Origin: Caryophanales bacterium UBA2289
Lineage (GTDB): Bacteria; Bacillota_I; Bacilli_A; Izemoplasmatales; Hujiaoplasmataceae
Direction: 5' to 3'
NCBI GenBank assembly: GCA_002345505.1
Contig: DDWJ01000034.1
Location: 51,242 to 115,241, forward strand
Length of the DNA: 64,000 nucleotides
A model generated the notes under the pieces. That model was not told where the DNA came from, did no database searches, and saw nothing but the letters and a program-made list of their open reading frames with translations. Below are positions 1 to 9,123 of the stretch, piece by piece (the first letter of the stretch is position 1; each line of letters opens with the position of its first letter). The position numbers and the translations under genes are program-made.

Positions 1-2101
1 CACCGGTATAAGTAGCCGGGTTAGATCTTGGAGTTCTACCGATGGCAGACTGGTCTATATCGATTATTTTATCAAATATTTGGTAATTTTCAATTTTTTC
101 TACTTTTCCAGCAGTCTCATTTCTTCTTGTAATTAAATTCGCTAAATTAGTATACAAAACATCATTAACTAGCGATGACTTGCCAGAGCCTGAAACTCCA
201 GTAACTACAGTAAAACAACCGATTGGAAAATCAACAGAAATATTCTTAAGGTTATTCTGAGTCGCTTTTTCGACTCTTAAATATCCATTTTTATGTTCTC
301 TTCTTTTCTTAGGAATAGGTATTTTATAATCGCCTCTTAAATACTTTGCGGTAATTGACTTTTCATCTTTCAATAACTCTGCAGGAGTTCCAACAAAAAC
401 AACTTCTCCTCCGTGATCTCCCGCTCCAGGACCAATATCAACAACTAAGTCGCTATCCATAATCATTTCATGATCATGTTCAACAACAATCATTGTATTT
501 CCTAAATCGCGCATGTCTTTTAGCGTATTTATTAGTCTTCGATTATCTCTTTGATGAAGACCGATTGAAGGTTCATCTAAAACGTACAAAACTCCAGTTA
601 ATCTAGAACCTATTTGTGTTGCTAATCTTATCCTTTGGGCTTCGCCACCGGATAAAGTCCCAGCTAATCTTGATAATGACAAATAATCTAATCCCACATT
701 AATTAAAAAGCCTAATCGAGCCTTCATTTCTTTAATAATTGGTTTAGCAATCTCAAATTCTTTTTCAGTTAAATTGATATTATTTAAGAAATCCACTAAA
801 TGTAAAATACTTAATTCCGATATTTCATATATATTCAATCCATCTACATAGACAGATAAAGCTTCTTGGTTGAGTTTTTTTCCATGACAGACATCACATG
901 GAATATCATTCATCATTGATTCAATCCAATTTCTAACAGCTTTAGATGTAGAACTTAAATATCTTCTTTCTAAACTTGTAACAACTCCCTCAAAAGGTCT
1001 TTTGGCATTGTGGTACATGTTACCGGTTCTTGAAATATAACGGAAATTAATAAGTTCATTAGTACCATATAAAATAATATTCTTTTGTTTTTCGGTTAAA
1101 TCTCTAAATGGTTTATCTAAAGGTATGTCCATAGCGATAGCCGTTTGTTCAATTTGCTGATAATAAAGAGAATCCATATTTGCATATTTTCTAAATACAT
1201 TTTCTTTTAAACTTAAACCTTGATCTGGCAATAAGATATTTGGATCTACTTTTCGTTTGAATCCCAATCCTGCACAAGTTTCGCAAGCACCATAAGGAGC
1301 GTTAAAAGAAAATAATCTTGGTTCTAGTTCTGGTACAGTAAATCCACAAATAGGACAAGCAAAGTGTTCGCTAAATAATTGTTCTTCACCGTTGATCAAA
1401 ACTTTTACATGTCCTTCTCCAAGTTTTGAAGCCACTTCTAACGAGTCATATAATCTTGATGTTGCACTCTCTTTAACGATGATTCTATCAATCACAACAT
1501 CAATATCATACCTTAGATTTTTTTCTAATTTTATATCTTCATCTAACTCGTGTTCTTCTTTATTGATTCTAACTCTTGTATATCCATCTTTTCGTAAATT
1601 CTCAATAATATTCTTATGCGTACCCTTCTTGCCTCTTACGATTGGCGCTAAAATAACAAGCTTTTCACCATCATTCTCTAAAACTTTATTAGTCATCTCT
1701 TGTATCGTTTGAGATTTTATTTCAATTTTATGAGTAGGACAATATACTCTACCAATTCTCGCAAAAAGCAATCTAACATAGTCATAGATTTCCGTAACTG
1801 TTCCTACTGTAGATCTTGGATTATTCGATGTAGTTTTTTGATCTATCGATATCGCTGGAGATAAACCTTCAATAACATCGACATCTGGTTTTTCCATATT
1901 TCCAAGAAATTGTCTCGCATAAGAACTCAAAGATTCTACGTATCTTCTTCTGCCTTCTTCATATATGGTATCAAATGCCAAACTGGTCTTTCCCGAACCG
2001 GAAAGACCTGTCATAACAATTAATTGATTTTTTTTAAATTCAAGGTCTATTGATTTTAAATTATTCTCTCTAGCACCTTTGATTGTAATATAATCACTCA
2101 A
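1..2101 (-). CDS. uvrA: Excinuclease ABC subunit A (UvrA), C-terminus beyond window
   Basis: This is the damage-recognition ATPase of nucleotide excision repair, a dimer that loads UvrB onto lesions. About 700 of the usual ~940 residues are visible; the gene runs off the left edge, so it is incomplete rather than broken. The reverse strand shows the first Walker A (GLSGSGKTSLAF, near residue 32), the zinc module with CPIC and CETC pairs, the ABC signature LSGGEAQRIRLA, and the second Walker A (GVSGSGKSSLVND). I chose the TTG at 2101 because GGTGAT, formed by the end of ligA, lies just upstream and the protein then starts close to the family consensus (IKGARENNL). It follows ligA by 4 bases and pcrA-ligA-uvrA look like one transcript. 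Confidence 0.95.
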   Translation of the reverse strand, partial: MSDYITIKGARENNLKSIDLEFKKNQLIVMTGLSGSGKTSLAFDTIYEEGRRRYVESLSSYARQFLGNMEKPDVDVIEGLSPAISIDQKTTSNNPRSTVGTVTEIYDYVRLLFARIGRVYCPTHKIEIKSQTIQEMTNKVLENDGEKLVILAPIVRGKKGTHKNIIENLRKDGYTRVRINKEEHELDEDIKLEKNLRYDIDVVIDRIIVKESATSRLYDSLEVASKLGEGHVKVLINGEEQLFSEHFACPICGFTVPELEPRLFSFNAPYGACETCAGLGFKRKVDPNILLPDQGLSLKENVFRKYANMDSLYYQQIEQTAIAMDIPLDKPFRDLTEKQKNIILYGTNELINFRYISRTGNMYHNAKRPFEGVVTSLERRYLSSTSKAVRNWIESMMNDIPCDVCHGKKLNQEALSVYVDGLNIYEISELSILHLVDFLNNINLTEKEFEIAKPIIKEMKARLGFLINVGLDYLSLSRLAGTLSGGEAQRIRLATQIGSRLTGVLYVLDEPSIGLHQRDNRRLINTLKDMRDLGNTMIVVEHDHEMIMDSDLVVDIGPGAGDHGGEVVFVGTPAELLKDEKSITAKYLRGDYKIPIPKKRREHKNGYLRVEKATQNNLKNISVDFPIGCFTVVTGVSGSGKSSLVNDVLYTNLANLITRRNETAGKVEKIENYQIFDKIIDIDQSAIGRTPRSNPATYTG

Positions 2102-2105
2102 ATTA

Positions 2106-4088
2106 TCACCCGTTCTTTATCATGTCTACAAATTCTGCTTCATTGATTGTTTTTACACCTAAACTAATTGCTTTATCATATTTCGATCCAGGACTATCAC
2201 CGACTAAAACATAATCTGTTTTATTTGACACGGCTGAACTTACATTCCCTCCGAATCTTTCGATAATTGCTTTAGCCTCATTTCGAGAATAGCCTTCCAA
2301 AGTGCCGGTAATTACAAATGTTTTATCCGCAAAAATTCCAGAATTTGAAATCCGGTCATCTTCGTATATAGTACTCACGCCAAGCGCTTGGAGTTCATAT
2401 AACATATCAATCATTTCTTGTTTATGGAAATATTGATATACCGAATTAGAAGTTGCTTCACCAATATCCTTTATATTACCTAGTTCTTCAATAGAAACAT
2501 TTAAAAAATCAAAAAGGTTATGATGATTTTGAGCTAAAACTTTAGCTGTTTTAGCCCCAACGTGCCTGATACCTAATCCAAACAATAACTTATCGAGGTT
2601 ATTAGATTTCGAAACTTCAATAGCTTTAAGTAAATTATCAATACTCTTCTCGCCAAAACCTTCTTTTTTGATTAACTCATTTCGATGATTCTCTAACTTA
2701 AAGATATCAGCAATATTTCTGATATATCCATCGTTATAAAATTCAGTTAGAATCGCTTCACCTAACCCATCAATATTATAAGCTTCTCTTGAAGCAAAAT
2801 GAATTAAACCTTCCAAATGCTTTGCTTCACAATTAGGATTCAAGCAATAATAATCAGCTTCTGATGTGTTACGAATAAGCTCGGTTCCACACATAGGACA
2901 ATTCTTTATCATTTCAAAGGATTGTTCTTTGCCAGTTCTTCTTTCTTTAACCACCCTTAAAACTTCAGGAATTATCTCGCCTGCTTTTCTAACAACCACA
3001 TAGTCCTTAATGTGAATATCTCGATCTTTGATAAAATCTTCATTATGTAGAGTTGCTCTCGAAACTAATGAACCCGATATCATAACTGGTTTAAGTTTAG
3101 CTACAGGTTTTACTACACCAGTTCTGCCGATTTGAAAATCAATTGCTTCTAATACTGTTTCAACTTCTTCCGCTGGAAACTTAAACGCAGTAGCCCATTT
3201 AGGGAACTTAGACGTATAACCAATTTCATTATACAGATCTAGTTCATTTACTTTGATTACAACGCCATCAATTTCGTAATCTAATTGATTTTTAAAATCT
3301 TTTACTCTGTCAATAAAGTTTATTACTTCTTCAATATCTTTACAGAATACTGTATTATCATTGACTTTAAAACCCATTCTTTTTAGTTCTTGAATAATTT
3401 CAAAATGATTTTGATTATCTAAACCGAATCCATAATAAATAAAAACATCAAGATTTCTTTTAGCGACAATCTTAGGATCGAGTTGTCTTATACTTCCGGC
3501 TGCTGCATTTCTTGGATTCTTAAAAAGTTCTTCATTATTTCTTAGTTTTTCTTCATTAATCCGATTAAAATTTTTCTTGCTGAGAAAGATTTCACCCCTT
3601 ACTTCAAGCGGTTCGTCGAAATCGATTTTTAATGGTATTGATTTTATGGTTTTGACATTCTCAGTTATGTCTTCACCTAAAACTCCGTTACCTCTAGTAG
3701 CGGCTCTTTTATAATATCCATTTTCATATTTAATAGAAACTGATAATCCATCAATCTTTAGGTCAACCGTGAAAGTGTATCTGTTTACGGCCTTTTTAAT
3801 CTTTTTGTCGAAGTCTCTTAACTCATCATAACTAAAGACATTATCTAAAGAAAGCATTGGAATGTCATGTCTGACCTTCGTAAATTTCTCACTTACTTCT
3901 CCACCAACTCTTTGTGTTGGAGAATCTTGTGTTTTATACTCTGGATATTCATTTTCTAGTTGAATTAACTCTTTCATCAGTCTATCAAACTCAAAATCAG
4001 TTACGCTTGGGCTATCTAATACATAATACTCATAACTGTACTTGTTTAATAAAGACTTAAGCTCTTCAATTCGATTCTTTATTTCCAT
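2106..4088 (-). CDS. ligA: NAD-dependent DNA ligase LigA
   Basis: LigA seals nicks during replication and repair using NAD+. At 660 residues it is full length. The adenylation motif KIDG (Lys near residue 111) follows TVDL, the zinc finger shows CPMC and a second Cys pair near residues 397-418, helix-hairpin-helix repeats follow (GLGIRHVGAKTA), and the last ~75 residues form a BRCT domain beginning at FADKTFVITGTLEGY. The start lies 2 bases after the pcrA stop and the stop is followed by uvrA within 4 bases. The pcrA-ligA pairing is common in Bacillota. Nothing in the sequence looks damaged. Confidence 0.97.
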   Translation of the reverse strand: MEIKNRIEELKSLLNKYSYEYYVLDSPSVTDFEFDRLMKELIQLENEYPEYKTQDSPTQRVGGEVSEKFTKVRHDIPMLSLDNVFSYDELRDFDKKIKKAVNRYTFTVDLKIDGLSVSIKYENGYYKRAATRGNGVLGEDITENVKTIKSIPLKIDFDEPLEVRGEIFLSKKNFNRINEEKLRNNEELFKNPRNAAAGSIRQLDPKIVAKRNLDVFIYYGFGLDNQNHFEIIQELKRMGFKVNDNTVFCKDIEEVINFIDRVKDFKNQLDYEIDGVVIKVNELDLYNEIGYTSKFPKWATAFKFPAEEVETVLEAIDFQIGRTGVVKPVAKLKPVMISGSLVSRATLHNEDFIKDRDIHIKDYVVVRKAGEIIPEVLRVVKERRTGKEQSFEMIKNCPMCGTELIRNTSEADYYCLNPNCEAKHLEGLIHFASREAYNIDGLGEAILTEFYNDGYIRNIADIFKLENHRNELIKKEGFGEKSIDNLLKAIEVSKSNNLDKLLFGLGIRHVGAKTAKVLAQNHHNLFDFLNVSIEELGNIKDIGEATSNSVYQYFHKQEMIDMLYELQALGVSTIYEDDRISNSGIFADKTFVITGTLEGYSRNEAKAIIERFGGNVSSAVSNKTDYVLVGDSPGSKYDKAISLGVKTINEAEFVDMIKNG

Positions 4089-4090
4089 AA

Positions 4091-6277
4091 TTATTTCACC
4101 ACCTCATAGCTAGGATGATCTTTAATCAAAATTTTAATGCCAATTGGACTTGGAAAAGCAACTCTAATCTTGTCGTCTTCTATTGAAACGACAACACCTT
4201 TATTAAATGTTTTGTGCATTATCTTATCTCCTACACTAACGTTTTTAAAGGTTTGTTGGTAAGTTATTATTTCTTCATCCATTTCCAAAACTTTACGATG
4301 TTTCGGCTTTTCGTAAACTTCTTTTCTAGGCTGATACATTCCTTTTCTTTCAATAAACTCTTCTGGTATCTCTTCAATAAATTGAGAATCTAGATTAGTC
4401 ATATATCTGCCATACATAAATCTTGTTTGACAGTTTGTTAAGAAAACCTGTTCTTTCGCTCTTGTTAACGCTACATAAAACAGTCTTCTTTCTTCATCAA
4501 CATCAAACCTATCCATTAAACTTTGACTAGATGGAAATAAAGTTTGCTCCAAACATGTTATGAAAACGTATTTAAACTCTAAACCTTTAGCCGCATGAAC
4601 AGTCATAAGGTTTACATACTCCCCGTTTTCATCAATCTCTTGCGCTTGTTCATGTAAAGCTAAATCATTTAGCAAATTAACTAAAATTTCATAATTAGTA
4701 AAATTAATGTCATAACCAGCTATTTTTTCCATAATAAGACTTTTGAACTCGTTAAGATTATCTAGTCTTCTCTCTGACTGAAAACTCTTATCTAATGTTG
4801 CATCATCATTCTCTAACATTGCTTTATAACCGGACTTTTCAATAAGTTCATCATATGTATCAAGCAAAGATCTTTGATTAATTTTTTCTTTTAAGGATAG
4901 AATCAAATTTTTAAATTCTATCATCGCTTGTTTGCTTTTTCCTTTTAATATATCGCTCTCTTCGTCAATGCAATCGAAGAGTTTAATGTTATTAGATTCT
5001 GCCTCTTCAACAATCTTCTGAAATGTTGCATTTCCAATTCCTCGTTTAGGGGTATTATAAACCCGCGAAAAAGAATAATCATCACCCATATTAATAACAA
5101 GATGTAGATAAGCTATAATGTCTTTAATTTCCTTACGCTTGTAAAACGAAATGTTCCCAATTACACGATGAGGAATATTGAACTTAAGAAATATATCCTC
5201 AAATCTTCGGCTCATAGCGTTATTTCGGTAAAGAATTACGATGTCGTTTAATTTTTCTCCGTCTTTCCAAAAACTTCTAATCTTGTCGAAAACATAATAA
5301 GCTTCTTCTTCATCTGTCCCTGCTTTGAAAAAAGTTATTTTATCTCCCGATCCCAAACTAGAAAACAGTTCTTTCTTTATTCTATTTTTATTGTTTTTTA
5401 TTACTGAGTTAGCAGCTTTTAATATATTATCTCTTGATCTGTAATTTTGATTTAACAAAATTGTCTTATACTCAGGAAAGTCGCTCATGAACTTCTTAAT
5501 ATTTTCAATATTTGAGCCTCTAAATGCATATATGCTTTGATCTTCGTCGCCAACGATAAATAGATTGCGATGATTTATTGACAATAATCTTACTATTTCA
5601 TATTGCAAATTGTTAGTATCTTGAAATTCGTCAACCAAAACATATTCAAATTTCTCTTGATACTTCTTTAAAACTTTTGGAAACTGTTTGAATAAATCAA
5701 GAATCAAGACTAATAAGTCTTGAAAATCAACTAAATTATTATCTTTCAAATACTTATTATACAAAGGATATAGTTGAATCACCATTGATCTTATGGGTTC
5801 GCCTATTCCGTTAATCGATGTATGTCCACCTTTAATAGCGGAAAATAGATTTGATGTTATTTTAGGTGAAAAGTTTTTACGATCATAATTATGATCTTTC
5901 ATAAGGTTTTTTATAATTATTGTACTGTCTTCATCATCAATGATTTGAAAGTCACGCGTATATCCTAAATTATGTATTTCACTGCGTAGTATTTTCGCTC
6001 CCATTGCGTGAAAAGTGGAAATCCAAGCCCCTTCAACAGAACTATCTAGAAGTTTTCCAACTCTTTTTCTCATCTCTTCCGCAGCTTTGTTAGTAAATGT
6101 AATAGCTAATATATTGCCAGGAAAAATTCCGTTTTCTTCAATTAAATAAGCAATTCTTCTTGTTAGAACACGCGTTTTACCGCTGCCAGCACCTGCTACA
6201 GCCATAATTGGTCCATGTACAGTCTTAACAGCCAAAACCTGTTGTTCATTAAGATTATTCAGTATCAATTCTTTCAC
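4091..6277 (-). CDS. pcrA: ATP-dependent DNA helicase PcrA/UvrD
   Basis: This is a superfamily 1A 3'-5' helicase acting in repair, rolling-circle replication and removal of transcription blocks. It has 728 residues, the usual size. Visible motifs are Q-motif and Walker A (AGAGSGKTRVL, residues ~29-39), Walker B DEFQDTNN (~217), GDEDQSIYAFRG, QNYRSR, TVHAAKGLEF and VALTRAKEQ. The C-terminal ~65 residues contain the conserved PcrA tail with VGDKIMHKTFNKGVV, an RNA polymerase-interacting Tudor-like fold in Bacillus PcrA. The start is GTG at 6277, preceded by AAAGGTGAT. It is the first gene of the pcrA-ligA-uvrA run and is divergent from sodA. Confidence 0.96.
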   Translation of the reverse strand: MKELILNNLNEQQVLAVKTVHGPIMAVAGAGSGKTRVLTRRIAYLIEENGIFPGNILAITFTNKAAEEMRKRVGKLLDSSVEGAWISTFHAMGAKILRSEIHNLGYTRDFQIIDDEDSTIIIKNLMKDHNYDRKNFSPKITSNLFSAIKGGHTSINGIGEPIRSMVIQLYPLYNKYLKDNNLVDFQDLLVLILDLFKQFPKVLKKYQEKFEYVLVDEFQDTNNLQYEIVRLLSINHRNLFIVGDEDQSIYAFRGSNIENIKKFMSDFPEYKTILLNQNYRSRDNILKAANSVIKNNKNRIKKELFSSLGSGDKITFFKAGTDEEEAYYVFDKIRSFWKDGEKLNDIVILYRNNAMSRRFEDIFLKFNIPHRVIGNISFYKRKEIKDIIAYLHLVINMGDDYSFSRVYNTPKRGIGNATFQKIVEEAESNNIKLFDCIDEESDILKGKSKQAMIEFKNLILSLKEKINQRSLLDTYDELIEKSGYKAMLENDDATLDKSFQSERRLDNLNEFKSLIMEKIAGYDINFTNYEILVNLLNDLALHEQAQEIDENGEYVNLMTVHAAKGLEFKYVFITCLEQTLFPSSQSLMDRFDVDEERRLFYVALTRAKEQVFLTNCQTRFMYGRYMTNLDSQFIEEIPEEFIERKGMYQPRKEVYEKPKHRKVLEMDEEIITYQQTFKNVSVGDKIMHKTFNKGVVVSIEDDKIRVAFPSPIGIKILIKDHPSYEVVK

Positions 6278-6293
6278 GTTATCACCTTTAAAT

Positions 6294-6302
6294 ATTATAT
6301 CA
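6294..6302 (-). promoter_or_regulatory. Extended -10 promoter for pcrA
   Basis: On the minus strand this reads TGATATAAT, a perfect -10 with the TG extension, preceded by TTA (TTATGATATAAT). No good -35 is seen at 17 bases. The predicted start would leave a leader of about 10 nt, just holding the ribosome binding site AAAGGTGAT. Confidence 0.5.
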
Positions 6303-6339
6303 TAATCTTACAGATATAATAATATATATGAACGATATT

Positions 6340-6384
6340 TCTCGGAAAGCATCTAGTGAGCATATGCTTTGAAATACACCGAGA
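6340..6384. promoter_or_regulatory. Inverted repeat overlapping the sodA -35, possible operator
   Basis: AAAGCAT (6346-6352) pairs with ATGCTTT (6364-6370), and TCTCGG (6340-6345) with CCGAGA (6379-6384). The right inner arm overlaps the sodA -35 hexamer by two bases. The element lies upstream of the predicted transcription start, so a protein-binding site is more likely than an RNA hairpin. The regulator is unknown. Confidence 0.35.
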
Positions 6385-6397
6385 TTTGTGAGATAAT
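6369..6397 (+). promoter_or_regulatory. sodA promoter
   Basis: TTGAAA (6369-6374), a spacer of exactly 17 bases, then GATAAT (6392-6397). This is one of the closest matches to the sigma-A consensus in the window. The predicted start is about 30 bases before the sodA ATG. Confidence 0.7.
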
Positions 6398-6432
6398 TAG
6401 GGTACAAACAAATATGAAGGAGTGATTTTATA

Positions 6433-7041
6433 ATGAAACACATTTTACCAGAACTATCTTATAAATACGATGCATTGGAACCTTATATTGATGCAAAAAC
6501 TATGGAAATTCATCATACAAAACATCATCAAGGCTATATAACGAAATATGTTAATGCTTTAGAAGGACATAACGAATTATTAAACAAAGATGTAGAAGAG
6601 GTTCTAAAAAACATTAATTTAGTACCAGAAAACATTCGTCAAGCTGTAATAAACAATGGTGGCGGTTACTTTAATCACAGACTTTTCTGGGAGATTATGT
6701 CACCTGAAAAAACTACTATGAGTGAAAAGTTAGAAACAGGAATTAATAAAGACTTTGGAACAATTGAAAAATTCAAAGAAGAATTCTCAAATGCAGCGGC
6801 TACAAGATTCGGCAGTGGATGGGCATGGTTAGTTGTTAACAAAGATGGAAAACTAATCGTCACATCAACAGCTAATCAAGATGCGCCTTTTGATAAAGGA
6901 AATCCTATTTTAGGATTAGACGTATGGGAACATGCATATTATCTAAATTATCAAAACAGAAGACCAGAATACATTGAAAACTTTTGGAATGTAGTTAATT
7001 GGAAAAAAGTATCCGATAATTTTGATAAAGAATGTAAATAA
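6433..7041 (+). CDS. sodA: Superoxide dismutase, Fe/Mn family (Mn-type features)
   Basis: This cytoplasmic enzyme dismutates superoxide to oxygen and peroxide. Its 202 residues match the family length. The metal ligands are visible: His27, His82 (YFNHRLFW), Asp163 and His167 (LDVWEHAYYLNYQNRR). STANQDAPF carries Gln and Asp where manganese enzymes such as E. coli SodA have NQD, while iron enzymes usually have NAG, so manganese or cambialistic use is inferred. It is a single-gene unit with its own consensus promoter, a clear ribosome binding site (GAAGGAGTG) and a strong terminator, and is divergent from pcrA. An inverted repeat covers the -35 and may regulate it. Confidence 0.95.
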   Translation: MKHILPELSYKYDALEPYIDAKTMEIHHTKHHQGYITKYVNALEGHNELLNKDVEEVLKNINLVPENIRQAVINNGGGYFNHRLFWEIMSPEKTTMSEKLETGINKDFGTIEKFKEEFSNAAATRFGSGWAWLVVNKDGKLIVTSTANQDAPFDKGNPILGLDVWEHAYYLNYQNRRPEYIENFWNVVNWKKVSDNFDKECK

Positions 7042-7050
7042 GCATATATT

Positions 7051-7075
7051 AAAAACGCCCTAAGGCGTTTTTTTA
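7051..7075 (+). terminator. Intrinsic terminator after sodA
   Basis: AAAAACGCC, loop CTAA, GGCGTTTTT, then further T residues: a 9-bp perfect stem nine bases after the sodA stop. Confidence 0.9.
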
Positions 7076-7105
7076 TTGCCTTTATTTCAGTAAAAATGAT
7101 TATAG

Positions 7106-7114
7106 TGATATAAT
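7106..7114 (+). promoter_or_regulatory. Extended -10 promoter for pncA-pncB
   Basis: TGATATAAT about 25 bases before the pncA ATG. The -35 region at 17 bases (TTCAGT) is weak, so the TG extension probably matters. Confidence 0.5.
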
Positions 7115-7139
7115 AATTACATAAGTGTTGGGGTGAATT

Positions 7140-7667
7140 ATGAAAAAATTATTAATAATTGTAGATTATCAAAATGATTTTATTGATGGCAGTTTAGGTT
7201 TTGATTCCGCTATCAATATTAAAGAAAACATAATCAAAAAGATTATTGATTATAGAAAAGAAAATAATGATATAATCTTTACTATGGACACACATTCGGA
7301 TGATTATCTTAAAACCGAAGAAGGAAGAAACTTAAATATTAAACATTGTATTAAAAACACTAAAGGGCATCAAATTCAATCTGATGTAAATGCCTTAAAA
7401 AGCCCAAAAGATAAGGTTTTTGAAAAACATACTTTCCCATCTTTACAATTGGGAAAATATCTAGAAAACAAAAACTATGAACAAATCGAACTATGTGGTT
7501 TGGTGTCAAATATCTGTGTAATAAGCAATGCGATAATCGCAAAGAGTGCAATTCCTAATGCTCATATTGTAGTTGATGCTTCAGCAACCGACTCATATGA
7601 TAAAGACTTACATAATAAAACTATGGATGTCCTTGAGGGTCTCCATATAGAAGTGGTGAACAAATGA
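7140..7667 (+). CDS. pncA: Nicotinamidase (isochorismatase-like cysteine hydrolase)
   Basis: It is predicted to deamidate nicotinamide to nicotinate for NAD salvage. The isochorismatase fold's catalytic triad is visible: Asp9 in VDYQNDF, Lys96 in FEKHTF, and Cys126 in LVSNICV. A nicotinamidase-type metal site is offered by Asp50 and His52 (MDTHSDD) and His69. With 175 residues it has the normal size. The assignment is strengthened by the next gene, pncB, which uses nicotinate and overlaps it by 4 bases (ATGA), implying translational coupling. Other cysteine hydrolases of this fold exist, but metal-binding residues plus context favour nicotinamidase. Confidence 0.87.
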   Translation: MKKLLIIVDYQNDFIDGSLGFDSAINIKENIIKKIIDYRKENNDIIFTMDTHSDDYLKTEEGRNLNIKHCIKNTKGHQIQSDVNALKSPKDKVFEKHTFPSLQLGKYLENKNYEQIELCGLVSNICVISNAIIAKSAIPNAHIVVDASATDSYDKDLHNKTMDVLEGLHIEVVNK

Positions 7668-9094
7668 AAAATTATCGAGAATCAATGCTAACAGATTTAT
7701 ATGAATTAACAATGGCCAATGGCTACTACTTAGAAAACAAGCAAGATGATATAGGGTATTTTGATTTATATTATCGCAAGACTACCGACGAGGGCGGGTA
7801 TGCTATTTTTGCTGGTTTGGAAACAATTATTAAATTTATTGAGTCATTAAAATTTAATGAAGATGATATCGCGTTTTTAAAGAAAAAAGCTATCTTTAAC
7901 GAAGGGTTTTTAGAATATTTAAAAAACTTTAAATTCACTGGCGACATCTACTCTTTTAAAGAAGGAAGCATCGTCTTTCCTAACGAACCTATTATGACAA
8001 TTCGAGCTAAATTAATTGAAGCCCAAATAATCGAAACATTCTTACTTCAAACAGTGAACCATCAAAGCTTGATCGCCACAAAAGCAGCGAGAATAAAACA
8101 AGCTGCTAAAGGAAGAATCGTACTTGAAATGGGAGCTAGAAGAGCTCATGGAGCTTCAAGTAGTGTTTTAGGAGCTCGTTCTGCTTATATAGCAGGTATA
8201 GACGGTACTAGCAATGTTCTAGCTGACCAGATTTACGGTGTGCCTTCAGGTGGTACAATGGCTCATTCGTGGGTACAACTCTTCGACAATGAATATGAAG
8301 CTTTTAAAGCTTATGCTAAGCATTATCCTAATTCAACAACTTTCCTAGTTGACACTTATGATACTTTAGATAGCGGAGTCCCAAATGCAATAAAAGCTAT
8401 TAAAGAAGTCTTAATTCCTATGGGAGCTACCAACTACTCAATAAGAATTGATTCAGGTGACTTGACATATCTAGCAAAACAATCAAGAGCTTTACTTGAT
8501 GAAGCTGGATTAAAAAATTGTAAGATAGTAGTAAGTAACGCACTCGATGAAAGATTAATTAACACACTTCTATCTCAAGGTGCTCCAATTGATGTGTTCG
8601 GAGTTGGCGAAAGACTTATCACCGCGAAAAGTGATCCAGTATTTGGTTCTGTCTATAAACTTGTCGCGATTGAAAGAAATAATGAAATTATTCCGAAAAT
8701 AAAAATAAGTGACAATGTTGAAAAAATAACAACTCCTCATTTCAAGAAAGTATACCGTATTTATTCTAAAGATAATAAAGCTGAAGCGGATCTAATAACA
8801 ATTCACAATGAGGTAATTGATACTAACAAGCCATTAACTATTTTTGACCAACATAACACATGGAAAACAAAAACATTCACTAATTATACAGTAAAAGAAC
8901 TACATCATACTATATTTAAGAATGGTGAAAAAGTCTATAAAAGCCCTAAAATAAAAGCAATTAGAGAGTTTGCTCTTGAAGAACTTAATAGTCTTTGGGA
9001 TGAAGTAAAAAGATTTGACTTTCCTCATAAATACTATGTAGACTTATCTAAAGCGCTTTGGGATGTAAAACAAAACCTAATAAATTCAAATTAA
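7664..9094 (+). CDS. pncB: Nicotinate phosphoribosyltransferase
   Basis: PncB converts nicotinate and PRPP to nicotinate mononucleotide, the entry step of the Preiss-Handler route to NAD. The 476-residue length fits the long Bacillota-type enzyme. Family landmarks are LTDLYELTMANGYY at the N-terminus, GARRAHGA with a nearby conserved SSSVLGARSAYIAG stretch, the DTYDTLDSG segment, and RIDSGDLTYLAK near the phosphate-binding site. It overlaps pncA by 4 bases, so amidase and transferase are made together. A bidirectional terminator separates it from glnS, which converges on it. NAD made here would also feed LigA, though that link is only metabolic. Confidence 0.95.
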   Translation: MKNYRESMLTDLYELTMANGYYLENKQDDIGYFDLYYRKTTDEGGYAIFAGLETIIKFIESLKFNEDDIAFLKKKAIFNEGFLEYLKNFKFTGDIYSFKEGSIVFPNEPIMTIRAKLIEAQIIETFLLQTVNHQSLIATKAARIKQAAKGRIVLEMGARRAHGASSSVLGARSAYIAGIDGTSNVLADQIYGVPSGGTMAHSWVQLFDNEYEAFKAYAKHYPNSTTFLVDTYDTLDSGVPNAIKAIKEVLIPMGATNYSIRIDSGDLTYLAKQSRALLDEAGLKNCKIVVSNALDERLINTLLSQGAPIDVFGVGERLITAKSDPVFGSVYKLVAIERNNEIIPKIKISDNVEKITTPHFKKVYRIYSKDNKAEADLITIHNEVIDTNKPLTIFDQHNTWKTKTFTNYTVKELHHTIFKNGEKVYKSPKIKAIREFALEELNSLWDEVKRFDFPHKYYVDLSKALWDVKQNLINSN

Positions 9095-9095
9095 A

Positions 9096-9123
9096 AGAGA
9101 CGAAAAATTTCGTCTCTATCTTT
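9096..9123. terminator. Bidirectional terminator between pncB and glnS
   Basis: AGAGACGA (9096-9103) pairs with TCGTCTCT (9110-9117). T-rich tails lie on both strands (TCTTTTT on plus; TTTTAA on minus), serving the two convergent genes. Confidence 0.85.

Noticed and set aside
1392..1712. Open frame on the plus strand within uvrA
   Set aside because: The minus-strand frame encodes conserved UvrA sequence throughout this stretch.
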